Source: Ovis canadensis (Eukaryota > Chordata > Mammalia > Artiodactyla > Bovidae). Taken from it: a DNA stretch of 64,000 nt. The stretch covers positions 44,362,501-44,426,500 of the forward strand of contig NC_091257.1 of the NCBI RefSeq assembly GCF_042477335.2, given 5' to 3'. The notes below the pieces were generated by a model. The model ran no database searches. It was not told where the DNA came from and saw nothing but the letters and a program-made list of their open reading frames with translations. The translations under genes and the position numbers were made by a program. This document shows, piece after piece, positions 1 to 10,964 of the stretch; position 1 is the first letter of the stretch, and the number at the start of each line of letters is the position of its first letter.

Positions 1-125
1 CTAGCTTTCAGGGTTTCCAGCTTGCAGACAGCAGACTGTGGACCTTCTCAGGCTCCATAACTCACATCTGTATTTCCACTGGTTCTGCTTCTCTGGAGAA
101 CTCTAATGCACGCACACACAGAGCA
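1..125 (-). mobile_element. LTR relic (MaLR/ERVL-like), partial
   Basis: The stretch around cagcttgcagacagcag and ttctgcttctctggagaac resembles the end of mammalian MaLR/ERVL-type solo LTRs. It is cut by the window edge. Family assignment is tentative. Confidence 0.45.
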
Positions 126-819
126 AAGATGAGGATGCCACAGAGGGAAAGAAGAGTCTGCTGCTCAATTCTACATTCTTCTATTGACAAACTTTCCAGC
201 TGGTAACTTTCTTTCAACAAAAAATTGTGGTTAATGATAAAACATAGCCAGGTCTCTTAAATGACTCTTACCTCATGGCAAGCATATAAACCTAACTGTA
301 GTCCAATTCTAGAATGAATATAAAAAGAACACTTTGTTATTCAAAGACAAATTGAGTTCACAGGGTAACATAACAGAGTAACAGCTATTATTAAAAAGTA
401 AACTGATTGGTATAAGATACCAAATATATGTTAAAGTGATAACTTGAAAACTATGTTTGGGAAATATAGGGAAAAATGTTATATGAAAAGAAAATCAGAA
501 CATGAAATTTATATTATTTTAACAATGTAAGTGCACACTTATATGTGAAACAAATTAGAAGGAAACATTGAAAGGAAATGAGTTTTGAGGTAATTGGGTC
601 ATGGGAAAATTTTTTTAAAAACTTTTTTGTTGCAGTGTTTGTACGATACAAATAGGAGAGAAATTACCTTTGAAATGCAGTCATTGTAGCAACATTCTTG
701 TGGAAATTTTGTTGCTTAGTCTTCAAACAGAACAAGGCACTAAAATCATAGAGGCTTAATTTTTATTAACCTATTATCTCTGGATTCAGGTTGCTACTGG
801 ATCCATCGGTTCTATTTAT
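126..819. other. AT-rich intergenic sequence, nothing recognised
   Basis: There are no long open frames, splice-linked coding segments or clear repeats. The stretch is AT-rich. Confidence 0.5.
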
Positions 820-1005
820 GAAGCATTCTGTATGTATCAGGCACTGTGCTAAGCATTTTAAGTAGATTATTTCTTCTAATCCTCACAACAGGTACTATTT
901 TTATCTTCATAGACAGGTTTAATTAGTTTGCTTTAGAGTCATGTGATGATGAGGTTAAGATCTTGAGCTTAGCTGGTCTTGATCCAGAGTCATGGATATA
1001 GTGGC
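820..1005 (+). repeat. MIR-family SINE relic
   Basis: The order tatcaggcactgtgctaagc, aatcctcacaac, and a degraded gaggttaag-type segment matches the MIR consensus core in the + direction. Confidence 0.7.
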
Positions 1006-1009
1006 TGCA

Positions 1010-1711
1010 AATCTTCACAGAGTAAATATAAACTGAAATGGTACTCAAGCTATAAATCTGAAACCTTAGGGGGACAAAAGCTTACACATATTTCCTTCCC
1101 ATTACTTTAGCATTTCAATCTGATGTGTTTCTGTCATACAGCTTAAAAGCTGGATCTGAGACTTTATTATTTTTTTAGGTTTTAAAATATTTATTGGAAT
1201 ACTTTTTTTTTTAAAGACTCATAATACTTCATTCTTTTAAAATTATTACCTTCCACTTTGGTTGAATAATTTCTTATCTTTTTATCCAAAAATTTCTACT
1301 GAGAGTTTTAAAACTTCTATTTAGTGGCACTACTTAACATGTGATTTACCCTCATCATTATTTAATCTTTGAAATGATACTTTATAATTTTAAAATCGGT
1401 GTGAGTTAATTGAAGGTTTGAGACTCTGTAGGACTAAGTCATTAACCTGCAATTTTACAGTAGATAAAGTACTGTTTTCATTACTTTGAAAAAAAAAATA
1501 ACATTGTGATTGGCTGTTACATTTAACATTTTAATCTCAGCTTGCCACCATTAAATATAACTGATTACACTGACCACATAAGAAGCCAGAAAAAAAATCA
1601 CTGCGTTGCAAGTTAAGCTAATTCAGTTTAAATTTAACAAAGACAGCCATAATCAGCAATTTAACAAATCAAAAGCCAGGGTTAAGTTATATTCAAAACT
1701 AGCAATTTGGA
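1010..1711. other. AT-rich intergenic sequence, nothing recognised
   Basis: I see poly(A)/poly(T) runs but no gene-like or identifiable repeat structure. Confidence 0.45.
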
Positions 1712-1835
1712 GGACTTCCCTGGTGGTCCAGCGGTTAAGACCCCAGCTTCTAATGCAGGGGATGCAAATTCAGTCCCTGGCAAGGGACCCAAGATCTCTC
1801 ATGCTGTGTGGCTCAGCCAAACAAGAAAAAAGAAA
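1712..1835 (+). repeat. CHR-type tRNA-derived SINE
   Basis: It begins gacttccctggtggtccag and has the B-box-like tcagtccctgg core with an A-rich end. The family is typical of cetartiodactyls. Its boundaries are approximate. Confidence 0.8.
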
Positions 1836-1839
1836 GTTG

Positions 1840-2929
1840 ATTAATGTTTTTCAAGGGTTGAATGATTTATGAAGGTTATAACCTAACACAGTACTGAGCC
1901 TACAAACAGGTCTTGTTTCACGTGACCTGCTTTAGGGTCTAGTATCACAGCTTTTTACCAATCGTAGTAGAAATTCTAGCTGTCACCGAAGATTTTAAGT
2001 ATTATATTAAAAAATCATGAGACATGAACTTCTTGCCTTCCAGTGCCCAAAACGCCCATCTTGTTTCTAGTGAATAAGGCGACCGACATGATAGAAACAG
2101 GTTAGAGCTGAATCAGGACATTCAGTGACATTTCAAGAATAGAGGGATTCTGTTGGGCAATGAGAGGTTGCTGCTCAAAATTGTGATCTGAGATTGCTTT
2201 ACAACTGCATGTTTACAGTTCATGGTGACGATCTGTTATTATTCATTTTACGAAACAAAAGCTTATTACACTCAAACTCCTTTGTTTTTGTTTTTGTTTT
2301 TGTTTTTTTTTTAATTTTTCTAGTTGGTTAAAAAAAAAAGCCACACTGTACTTTACCCCGCGTAACCTGCAATACTCTGACCACACGCACAGCTCCTTGT
2401 TTTGTATACATTACGGCCAGTCGGGTACTACGAAAATTGAAGCTATGCAGACCAAAGATGCGAAAAAAAAACTAGCGGTGAAGCGATTGAGAAAAAGAGG
2501 AAGATATTTAGAAGAGGAGTAAAAGTGCTAAGTTAGACTGGAAAGGGAAAAGAAAGGGTGTGAGGAGGGAGGTGGCTCATTAGGTCAGAAGCAAACTATG
2601 GTCTCGGTCTTGACAAGAGTAAATAAACAGACTCAGATCACTGATCTTGAAAACGTTCTTCAGCTGTCTTACAATTGTCTATGACTTCCCAGCGACTCCA
2701 TTCGTAACCATTCAAGCCTCCATTGGCTGGAGTAGTCACAGTATTTGGAATTCTCTGAATTGCTCTCTCAGAATTCAAGATAGCCGTTATTCGCCTCTTT
2801 CCGGAGGCTCAAGATCGTCTACATCGTTGCCTGTAGGTGTGTGGTTTCTTCACCACCTTCCCGTCTCCCATTTATCTTTATTTCTTTATTTCCACATTGC
2901 CGGGGATTCGGCAGAGACTCGGTGAAGGG
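1840..2929. other. Region upstream of the CpG island, nothing recognised
   Basis: The stretch includes a (GTTTTT)n/poly(T) run near 2280-2310. Divergent non-coding transcript exons could lie here but no splice structure can be supported. The 92-codon open frame at 2647-2925 has no recognised similarity. Confidence 0.4.
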
Positions 2930-3870
2930 GGCACTGATTTAGCGTCTCTTTGGCAAGCCGAAAACAGAAAAGCGAGAGGGGCTCAGACTACCAGGCGCTG
3001 AAAGGCAGAAACTGGGTTAGAAACGAGCGGCGACTGGAGCGAGAACTAGCCTTTGGAGTCTAACCGGTACACTGGTCCTCAGGACAGACTGCAGACAGCT
3101 GGCTGCCCGTTACCAGGCAACTGGAGATCTCGCGAGACACACCTTGCGCCTGCGCACTGCCAGTGGAGGGCCTTTCCCAAGGCCTTCGCCCAGCCCCTAA
3201 ACTCCTGAACCCTGTCGCGAAACCCAGGGCCAACTTTCCGGTTTGGGAGTGGTCGGATGCAGAAGGATGAAAAGTGTTCTCTGAGCGGTCCATCCTCCGC
3301 CCCACCGCATTGGAAGGCAGAGGCCGGGCAAGGAGCGGGCTCTGCGCACGCGCAGCGCGGCCACGTGGAGCCGGCGCGGAGGCAAACGTGAGTGGAGGGC
3401 TCTGCGCTGGGATCTGAGATCCGGGGGGGTCGCTCTGGTTGGGATCGAACCGGCAACTCGGCCAGGCGCGCGCAAAGTTTTCTGGGTTCCGCATCCTTAG
3501 GGCTTCCCCGGACTGGCGTGTTTTCCTGCGTCCCCGCCCGGGCTCAGGCTCAGCTCTGTTTGGAGTTGAGCGTCTTTTGGATACGAGAGGCAATCAGACA
3601 AACCCGGCCCTTCTGCTCTCCGCAGCCTAGAAGTGGAGGCCGACAAGAAAATAACTCCAGTCGTGTGTGCTGAATAGTAGGTCGGCACTAGATAGACGGC
3701 AGACCAGAGAGAGATGACCTCGGGGATCGGTTACCAGATCCGGAAACCGAGAGTCCTCCCTGAGTCGTCTGTTTCACTCCCAGCTGATCACTAAATCGGG
3801 CGGATTGTACCTCCTTTTTCAACTAGCGTGTGTTTCCGTCCAACGGCAACTCTAGTGAAGGTCACTGTCA
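2930..3870. promoter_or_regulatory. CpG-island promoter of RPP38, probably bidirectional
   Basis: This is the only clearly CpG-dense stretch in the window. It contains two perfect NRF1-type palindromes (TGCGCCTGCGCA at 3145-3156 and TGCGCACGCGCA at 3343-3354), a perfect TCTCGCGAGA element at 3128-3137, a CCACGTGG E-box at 3361-3368, an inverted CCAAT (ATTGG near 3309) and an ETS-like CCGGAAA on the minus strand near 3235. There is no TATA box near the predicted exon. NRF1 and TCTCGCGAGA motifs are typical of housekeeping and bidirectional promoters. In human a divergent transcript (RPP38-DT, formerly C10orf111) starts here; divergent activity in this species is inference. Confidence 0.75.
3300..3387 (+). 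other. RPP38: RPP38 untranslated exon 1 (predicted)
   Basis: A consensus 5' splice donor (gcaaac followed by gtgagt, GT at 3388-3389) sits inside the CpG island upstream of RPP38, and the matching acceptor is at 8468-8469 next to the start codon. I infer a non-coding first exon ending at 3387. The transcription start is not visible; 3300 is only a nominal left edge. Other first exons within the island are possible. Confidence 0.5.
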
Positions 3871-4174
3871 TGTCTTTTAGGACTATTCCGAGTCCTCTTT
3901 GCTGCTTCCAGTCTTGGTAAAGATTCCTCCTGGCTCGAGTCTGCCAAGATCTTTGTATGACGTCTTTCTAGCTGTGCCATTCCTCTGCTTAGAACGTGAC
4001 AGCCGCTCCCACTGTAAGAATCGCGTCAGTCTTCACCATCTGGTCCAATATTTCTCTGCTCTCTCTAACATCCATGCCCCAGCGACATTGACATTATTTC
4101 CTTTAATTCAGGTCCCTGGGATGCCCTTCCCGAATAGGGACTCCTTTTGGTGGGGATTCTTTAGATGTGGGTTA

Positions 4175-4312
4175 AAAGGTCACTTCCAAGGTGGTTCAGT
4201 GGCTGACACTCCTGTTCTCCCAACGCATGAGACCCCTGTTGGAATCCTGCTCAGAGAACTATATCCTATATGCTGCAACTAAGATCCAGTGCAGCCAAAT
4301 AAATAAATATAT
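4175..4312 (+). repeat. CHR-type SINE (diverged)
   Basis: The core ggtggttcagtggctgac, then ctgcaactaagatccag and gcagccaaataaataaata define a diverged tRNA-derived SINE in RPP38 intron 1. Confidence 0.7.
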
Positions 4313-4889
4313 GGTCCCCAGCTCGAGGCCCTTCTTGACTCCCTCAACTTTGTCAGGCCTCAGGGCCCTGACCTTGAAGTGCATCACATGCTTTGCTGAT
4401 GAGTCTGTCTCATAGACATTAAGCCCAGTGAGTTCAGTAGCTGTTTTTAATTCATAATCTTTCTGTCTTGGTGCATTGTGTATAATCCACAAATACTTGT
4501 TCAAGTAAGACAGGTGGTGGGGGTGCTGAGGGTGGAACTCATTTTCCAGGCAGAGGGAATGGGAATAAGGCCATGGAAGGCCAGACTGGTGGCCTCGGTA
4601 AATAGTAAGTGGTTCAGTGGTGGGGCATAAGGAGAAAGGCTGATGGGGAGATGGGGACCCTTGGATGTCACCTTAATAAGTTTCCACTTGATCTTTGGGG
4701 CAGTAGAAGCCTCCAGAGGCACCTCAGCAGGCCCTTCCTAATCTTCTCCTCCTCCAACACTGTTACTTCTTCCCACTTTAGTTCTGGATTATATCCCATG
4801 AGATTCTACTTATCTGGCTCTGGTCTCTCCCTCTAGATTCTGAAGACAGGAGGAGCCTAATGCCCAGAACTTCTAACTGTAAGTATCAA

Positions 4890-5018
4890 CTTCCTGTTGT
4901 TTGGGGGGATTTTGGTCATGCAGCTTGTGGGATCTTAGTTCCCCAGCCAGGTATCAAAGATTTGCCCCTTGCAGTGAAAGCACAAAGCCTTAATCACTGG
5001 GCCACTGGGGATGTCCCT
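4890..5018 (-). repeat. CHR-type SINE, antisense
   Basis: It reads gatcttagttccccagccag to gccactggggatgtccc, the reverse complement of the CHR SINE. Part of it is duplicated 347 bp downstream (see findings). Confidence 0.75.
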
Positions 5019-5082
5019 CCCTGTTGTTTGAATGCGGAGGCATGTGAACTGTAGCTTGTGTGCAGCAAAAGCTCTGCTGAAG

Positions 5083-5290
5083 TGAAGTGAAGTCGCTCAG
5101 TCATGTCCGACTCTTTGCCACCCCATGGACTGTAGCCTATCAGGCTCCTCTTTCCATGGGATTTTCCAAGCAAGAGTGCTGGAGTGGATTGCCATTTCCT
5201 TCTCCAGGGCATCTTCCCGACCCAGGAATCGAACCCTGGTCTCCGGCATTGCAGGCAGACACTTTACCATCTGAGCCATCAGGGAAGCCC
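5083..5290 (-). repeat. Bov-tA/Bov-A2 SINE, antisense
   Basis: It runs from gaagtgaagtcgctcagtca to ccatcagggaagcccc, the antisense Bov-tA structure with the tRNA-like head on the right. It sits between two copies of a local duplication. Confidence 0.85.
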
Positions 5291-5625
5291 CAGCCAGGTA
5301 TCAAAGCTTTGCCCCTTGCAGTGAAAGCACAAAGGCTTAATCACTGGACCACTGGGGATGACCACTGGAACTGTAGCTTGTGTGCAGCAAAAGCTCTGTT
5401 AGATCACCGAATGTGCTCCATGGTCACCTAATTCCCTTTTCCTGACCACCTTCAACCTGGTGCCAGCCTCTGCCAGTCATGTCACTGGATTTGGATGAGC
5501 AATCTCCTTTGCAGAGCTGGAGGGGAGGAGCTGACTCCGATGACTGGCATACGCAGGCCTGCTCTGGAAGGAAGTTTAGGAGACAGACACCGAGTCTCCA
5601 GCAGTGGTCGCCACTGACAGGAACA

Positions 5626-6820
5626 GTTCAGTTCAGTTCAGTTCAGTTGCTTAGTCATGTCTGACTCTTTGTGACCCCATGAATCACAGCTTGCCAGGCT
5701 TCCCTGTCCATCACCAACTCTCGGAGTTTACTCAAACTCATGTCCATTGAGTCCGTGATGCCATCCAACCGTCTCATCCTCTGTCGTCCCCTTCTCCTCC
5801 TTCCTTCAGTCTTTCCCCACATCAGGGTCTTTTCCAGTGAATCAGTTCTTTGCATCAGGTGGCCAAAGTATTGGAGTTTCAGCTTCAGCATCAGTCCTTC
5901 CAATGAATATTCAGGACTGATTTCCTTTAGGATGGACTGGTTGGGTCTCCTTGCAGTTCAAGGGACTCTCAAGTCTTCTCCAACACCACAGTTCAAAAAC
6001 ATCAATTCTTCAGTGCTCAGCTTTCTTTATAGTCCAGCTCTCACATCCATACATGACTACTGGAAAAACCATAGCATTGACTAGACAGGCCTTTGTTGGC
6101 AAAGTAACGTCTCTGCTTTTTAATATGCTGTCTAGATTGGTCATAGCATTTCTTCCAAGGAGCAAGCGTGTTTTAATTTCATGGCTGCAGTCACATCTGC
6201 GGTGATTTTGGAGCCCCCAAAATTTCCACTGTTTTCCCATCTGTTAGCCATGAAGTGATGGGACCGGATGCTGATTTGTTTCTGAATGTTGAGTTTTAAG
6301 CCAACTTTATCACTCTCCTCTTTCACTTCCAAGAGGCTCTTTAGTTCTTCTTCGCTTTCTGCCATAAGGGTGGTGTCATCTGTATATCTGAGGTTATTGA
6401 TATTTTTCCCAACAATCTTGATTCCAGCTTGTGCTTTATCCAGCCCAGCATTTCTCATGATGTACTCTGCATATAAGTTAAATAAGCAGGGTGACAATAG
6501 ACAGCCTTGACATACTCCTTTGCCTATTTAGAACCAATCTGTTGTTCCATGTCCAGTTTTAACTGTTGCTTCTTGACCTGCATACAGATTTCTCAAGAGG
6601 CAGGTCAGGTTGTCTGGTATTCCCATCTCTTGAAGAATTTTCCAGAGTTTGTTGTGATCCACACAGTCAATGGCTTTGGCATAGTCAATAAAGCAGAAGT
6701 AGATATTTTCCTGGAACTCTCTTGCTTTTTTGATGACCCAGTGGATGTTGGCAATTTGATCTCTGGTTCCTCTGCCTTTCTAAACCTAGCTTGAACATCT
6801 TGGAAGTTCACGGTTCCCGT
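5626..6820 (-). mobile_element. BovB LINE, 5'-truncated, antisense to RPP38
   Basis: The minus strand encodes broken pieces of the BovB reverse transcriptase, including LRYTDDTTLMAE (the catalytic YADD is YTDD here) and the 3' segment with KAMVFPVVMYGCESW, ending in a TCAGT-type tandem tail at 5626-5649. A 13-bp direct repeat, actgacaggaaca, flanks it exactly (5613-5625 and 6821-6833), so the full insertion is visible. Frameshifts and stops make it inactive. Confidence 0.93.
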
Positions 6821-6967
6821 ACTGACAGGAACAAGGTAGGAGCTTTCACTCCAGGGGGCTGAATTTTGGTTTTCTGTAAGGTGGCATAGGAGGAACTTCA
6901 GAGGCCAGTAGAGATCAGGAGACCCTGTCTCAGGGACATCAAGTGCAGAAAGGCACCCATCCTGCAG

Positions 6968-7105
6968 CAGTGGTTCCCAATCCCAGTTCCATAGCAGAGT
7001 CACCTGGGCAACCTCTTGACAAGGAAAGGAGCCCTACCGTATTCTCAGGGATTTTGATTCAGTAGACCTAGGGTAAGGACCAACCATCTATATACTCTAA
7101 AAAGT
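6968..7105 (+). mobile_element. MER5A-like hAT DNA transposon relic
   Basis: It starts cagtggttcccaatccc and continues agagtcacctgggcaacctc and gattttgattcagtagacct, matching the MER5A order. The right end is degraded. Confidence 0.65.
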
Positions 7106-8470
7106 CTCAGCTTATTTTTGAGATGCAACCAGGATTGAAAGAACATAAAATTTGGATTTGGGAAACCAGCTGTGACTCTGGCAGGGTATTTAACCTGAGT
7201 CTGTTTCCTCCTCCACTCATGGAATTTTGTGAGAATCAAATATTTCTTGGAGAAAGTGCCTTACTTGTTCTGACTTCCTCCTCAGCATTGGCAGCAGGCT
7301 CTTAAGGTGTTTATTGGAGGGGAATTCATCCTTAATCCTGCCTGGGCCACTTGGGGGTGGGGGGCATCTGTGGGATGAATGACCTCACATGAGGAGAAAT
7401 CTGGAATGAGAAAATCTGGTTACCTGAAAACAGGGACAGTCCCAAACTCCAGACTTCTCCAGAGCTGGCTCATTTACCTTCTTTCAGTTTTGCAACATGG
7501 GTCCCTATGGTTCCCAGGTGAGCCCAGGAAGTGAGGAAGAATACAGGAGAGAGGAAGATGCAGTTGCCTCTGGATGGGATTATCAGAACATGCTCCCGAG
7601 AAGAGTCATCTGTAACATTTCGCCTCTCTTTTTGCCTTAACAGATTAGTATCTTTAAATTTCATTACAGAATTCCCGTTGTTTTCATCACACTGTCAGCC
7701 AGAGGAACAGCCTGCTCCCACTTTCCAGAGGAAGGGGGATGTGTGTCCGTGTTTTATGAAGGACAAAGAACTTAGGGTCCAGGGAGGGGAGGAGGACTTC
7801 CAAAAGGGCACAGGATGAATTACTCAGATTTTCAGTCATGTGCATGTATTACGGTCCCAGTTCTTTACAAATCAAACCTGGTTAATGGCAGAGGCTTCCA
7901 GGGCCCTCAGAGATTCTGTGCTGAGGGCAGAGGGATTTGGGGACTCACAGAGGTGGTCATGGGAACTTGTTCAAGGCTGAACCCCAGTGCCCAAGACTCC
8001 GAGTAGAGGTGCTCAGTATTTGCTGAATGGATAAATAGAAGTCTAAGTGGAAAGCAATCTAGAAAATGGTCAGAAATCTATCGGACTAATACCAGAGGTC
8101 CTGAAGAAGATAAATAATTACGACAAGTAGCAAAATTGCAACATTTTCAATAAAGGAAACATAGAATTTCACTGTGATTGCAGTAAGGCAAAACATTCAT
8201 AAATTGCCTGTATATGAATGAAGACTAAGTCATAGAAAAAAATGGGGAAAAAAAAAAGACTTAAAAGAGAGATTAGGTGTATGGTCACATATATATATAA
8301 TTATTTACATACATATATATATGTAAGTATATACATGTCCTATGTAAGTAGGCTTGCTCTAGCCTTTCAAAAATCAGAAAGAGCACAGCCAAGATATCCT
8401 TAAGATGCGCATGTCTAGTTAACATGAATTTTCCTTTGCTGTTTTGCTCCCCTGTGAAGGATTTTTCAGT

Positions 8471-9319
8471 ATGGCTGCAGCCCCACAAGCACCAGGGAGG
8501 GGCTCCGTACGGAAGACGAGACCTCCACCTGTGAAGACGTCACTGAACAACCCGTACAGCATCTGCTGGGGTGCCCTGGACAGGGAGGACATGCACTTCA
8601 TACTGCAGACCCTGGAGGACAGAATTCAGTCTCTCGGGCTTCAGAAGATTGAGGATAGGAAGAGAAAGAAAAAGCAGCCCCCTTTGAAAAAACAAAGTGG
8701 AGACACGAGCAGCATAGACGTGGACATTGGTGAGGATCTGAAGAAAGAAAAGCCTGAAGGTAATGCCCAGGTGTCAGGGTGGACCCCGGCTGACGTCAGG
8801 AAGCAGCTTGCTATCGGCATCAACGAGGTCACCAGGGCACTAGAGAGAAACGAGCTGCTCTTGGCCTTGGCGTGTAAGTCTGCCAAGCCAGCCATCATGA
8901 CCTCACACCTGGTGCAGCTGAGCGTCAGCAGAGGTGTCCCCGCCTGCCAGGTTCCCCGGCTAAGCGAGAGGCTCGCACCTGTCCTGGGCTTAAAATGTGT
9001 CCTGGCCTTGGGGTTCAAGAGGAACACTACTGCCTTTGGGGAGGAACTGAGGGCCATCCTCCCCAGAGTCCCCCGTCTGAATGTGGCATGGCTCCAGGAT
9101 GCACTCGAAGACCCCAGGGAGAACCTACAGACAGAATCTTTGGAAAGCCAAGATGAAGAGATTCTGGACACTTCCTTTGAAGACCTCTCTAAACCCAAGA
9201 GAAAGCTTGCTGAGGGTCAGCAGGCTGTAGTGTTACAACCCCTGAAAATAAAGAAACTGATTCCAAACCCCAATAAGATAAGGAAGCCACCCAAAAGTAA
9301 AAGAACGGCTTCAAAGTAA
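8471..9319 (+). CDS. RPP38: RPP38, ribonuclease P/MRP protein subunit p38
   Basis: The 282-residue product is a protein subunit of nuclear RNase P and RNase MRP, which process tRNA 5' ends and rRNA in the nucleolus. I recognise it from its opening MAAAPQAPGRGS, from SLNNPYSICWGAL and EDMHFILQTLEDR, and from the central L7Ae/L30e-type RNA-binding region (about residues 100-200, including GWTPADVRKQLAIG and VPACQVPRLSERLAPV). Lysine-rich stretches lie at about 62-74 and 258-282. The length is close to the human protein (283, from memory). The ATG at 8471 is chosen because a splice acceptor (ttttcag) ends at 8469, two bases upstream; the longer open frame starting at 8444 uses TTG and lies in intron. 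The coding region is a single exon, as in other mammals, with no frameshift or internal stop. NMT2 converges from the other strand. Confidence 0.97.
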   Translation: MAAAPQAPGRGSVRKTRPPPVKTSLNNPYSICWGALDREDMHFILQTLEDRIQSLGLQKIEDRKRKKKQPPLKKQSGDTSSIDVDIGEDLKKEKPEGNAQVSGWTPADVRKQLAIGINEVTRALERNELLLALACKSAKPAIMTSHLVQLSVSRGVPACQVPRLSERLAPVLGLKCVLALGFKRNTTAFGEELRAILPRVPRLNVAWLQDALEDPRENLQTESLESQDEEILDTSFEDLSKPKRKLAEGQQAVVLQPLKIKKLIPNPNKIRKPPKSKRTASK

Positions 9320-9388
9320 TCTTGTGTAAACCTGTCACTTGATACAGTTCAGTTGTAAACACCACCTCCTTAAGAAGCCTTAAAATGA

Positions 9389-9394
9389 ATAAAA
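9389..9394 (+). terminator. RPP38: RPP38 polyadenylation signal AATAAA
   Basis: A canonical AATAAA lies about 70 bp after the RPP38 stop codon, followed by a T-rich stretch (ttttatatatattc). It implies a very short 3' UTR with cleavage near 9405-9415. Confidence 0.75.
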
Positions 9395-9527
9395 TGACTT
9401 TTATATATATTCTCGGGACTGTTTAGCATCATTCCTTTCACATGTGTAAGATTTTCTGTGACTAGAATAGCTGCAGCTTAGAAACACCAAGTGCAGAGAT
9501 TTAGAAGTGTGAATATCAAAACGAAGC

Positions 9528-9533
9528 TTTATT
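9528..9533 (-). terminator. NMT2: Candidate distal NMT2 polyadenylation signal
   Basis: The + strand TTTATT here is AATAAA on the minus strand. It is the last canonical signal before the convergent RPP38 end and would give an NMT2 3' UTR of about 3.1 kb. Alternative minus-strand AATAAA signals lie at 9874-9879 and 11127-11132. Confidence 0.5.
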
Positions 9534-10964
9534 GAAACGAAGGTCCAGGCTGGTATAAATTTACTTTTTAAAAGGCTGGTACAGCGCTTGTGAGCAAGAA
9601 CATCTGTATCCTGCAACACTGAACATCTTTCCATCCAAACTTGGAAAACCTGCCACACAAACACCGTTCCAGTTGCGGGGGGAAGATGAGGCTAGACTGC
9701 AGATGCACCATCCGTGTACGGGAAAGATACTAAATGCCAGGCAATGCACTGTTCTCAGAAGTGATATGTTATTAATTTTTACTGTCAGTTTACCTTTGTA
9801 GGTAGGTATGGGCTTAGGAGAAAGGCTAAACGTAGAAAATGCCAGGTAAGCTATTTTGACTAGAATTCACCACTTTATTTGGTTAACTTACTTCCTTGGA
9901 ATTTTATTATTATTTTCTCCCCTTGGAACTTTAACATTATAAAAAGTATGACAGAAATAGGTGAAATGAGGCAGGAAGAGAATAGAAAAGTAAATGGAGG
10001 AGCCTGTATGCTCTGATGTGGGTCTGTCGTGACAGGGTCATTTGTGTTAGTATGTGGAGCATAATTGATGCTCTGAGTGAAAGCATCACTATTTATAGTG
10101 TTGTTGTTTGGAAAAGGTATTTTCTGTAATGTACAGGGAAGGAATTGGGTTAAAGTTTACTTTTAGCCTAAATTCTGGTTGATTTGTGGATTATGCCACC
10201 TATTTCTTAAATCGACTGAATGTCATCTTGACCAAAAAGGTGGGGGGCAAGGATATGTCATGGACTAGAGCACTTCCATTGCTGACAAAGGACATGGGAT
10301 AGTGTGGTTTTTTGAATCTATGACTATATATTACATTGAAATTTGGTTCTATAATAACAGCTATTTTATAAACATGAGCTGTTTTACTGATTTTCTATTT
10401 TAAAATGCTCATTGGTAGCATGTTTACATTATAAAGAGATGGATGTGCTAATCATTTATTAACTACTGAATTTAAAACGAGTAAAAGAATATGAAGCCTG
10501 TAACAACAACTATGTAAGTGAATAGAGTAACTGCCACAGTTCCATGATGAAGTGAGCCCATACAAAATTTCTGAGTGGCAATCAAGCGATTTTTTGAAAA
10601 CCTACTTCGTATAAGACTGCCATAAAAACAAGTGGGACATGATTCTCAACTGGAACCTCATTTGCAGATTAAGTTAAAAATCTCATTTACTTAATTCTGG
10701 TGTTTCAGTGAATTGGTTCACTTTGGCTTCTGAAGCCATCCTGCTCCTGTTTGGAAAAAAAAGGGTAGTGCAGTTGGCTTTGAGTCTTCGTGTATGAGAA
10801 ATCTAACCTTGTGCCTTCAAGAAGGAAAACAGCACTTGTCCTCAATTAGGGAGGACTTAAGGGGCCCATGCGCACCCCCTAGTGGAGGTCCCAGAGCATC
10901 ACAGCTGTGAGCTGGCCTTCGGGATGACCAGAAGCTTCAGAAATTTGCTCTCAGCTTCTTAGGG

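Larger units (their letters stand above)
3388..8469 (+). other. RPP38: RPP38 intron 1
   Basis: The intron is bounded by GT (3388) and AG (8468-8469) on the + strand. It is filled by CHR and Bov-A2 SINEs (4.2-5.4 kb), a BovB LINE (5626-6820) and a MER5A-type relic (about 6968-7105). The stretches 3870-4170, 5400-5610 and 7110-8440 hold no recognisable gene; 8286-8335 is AT-rich simple repeat. Confidence 0.7.

Noticed and set aside
3060-3593. 177-codon open frame on the minus strand in the CpG island
   Set aside because: GC-rich islands lack stop codons, so three overlapping frames are open here. The protein is Arg/Pro/Ser-rich with no recognised similarity. A divergent transcript is possible, but this frame is not supported as coding.
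8444-8470. Upstream extension of RPP38 by nine codons
   Set aside because: It starts at TTG and crosses the intron 1 splice acceptor at 8468-8469; the ATG at 8471 matches the known protein start.
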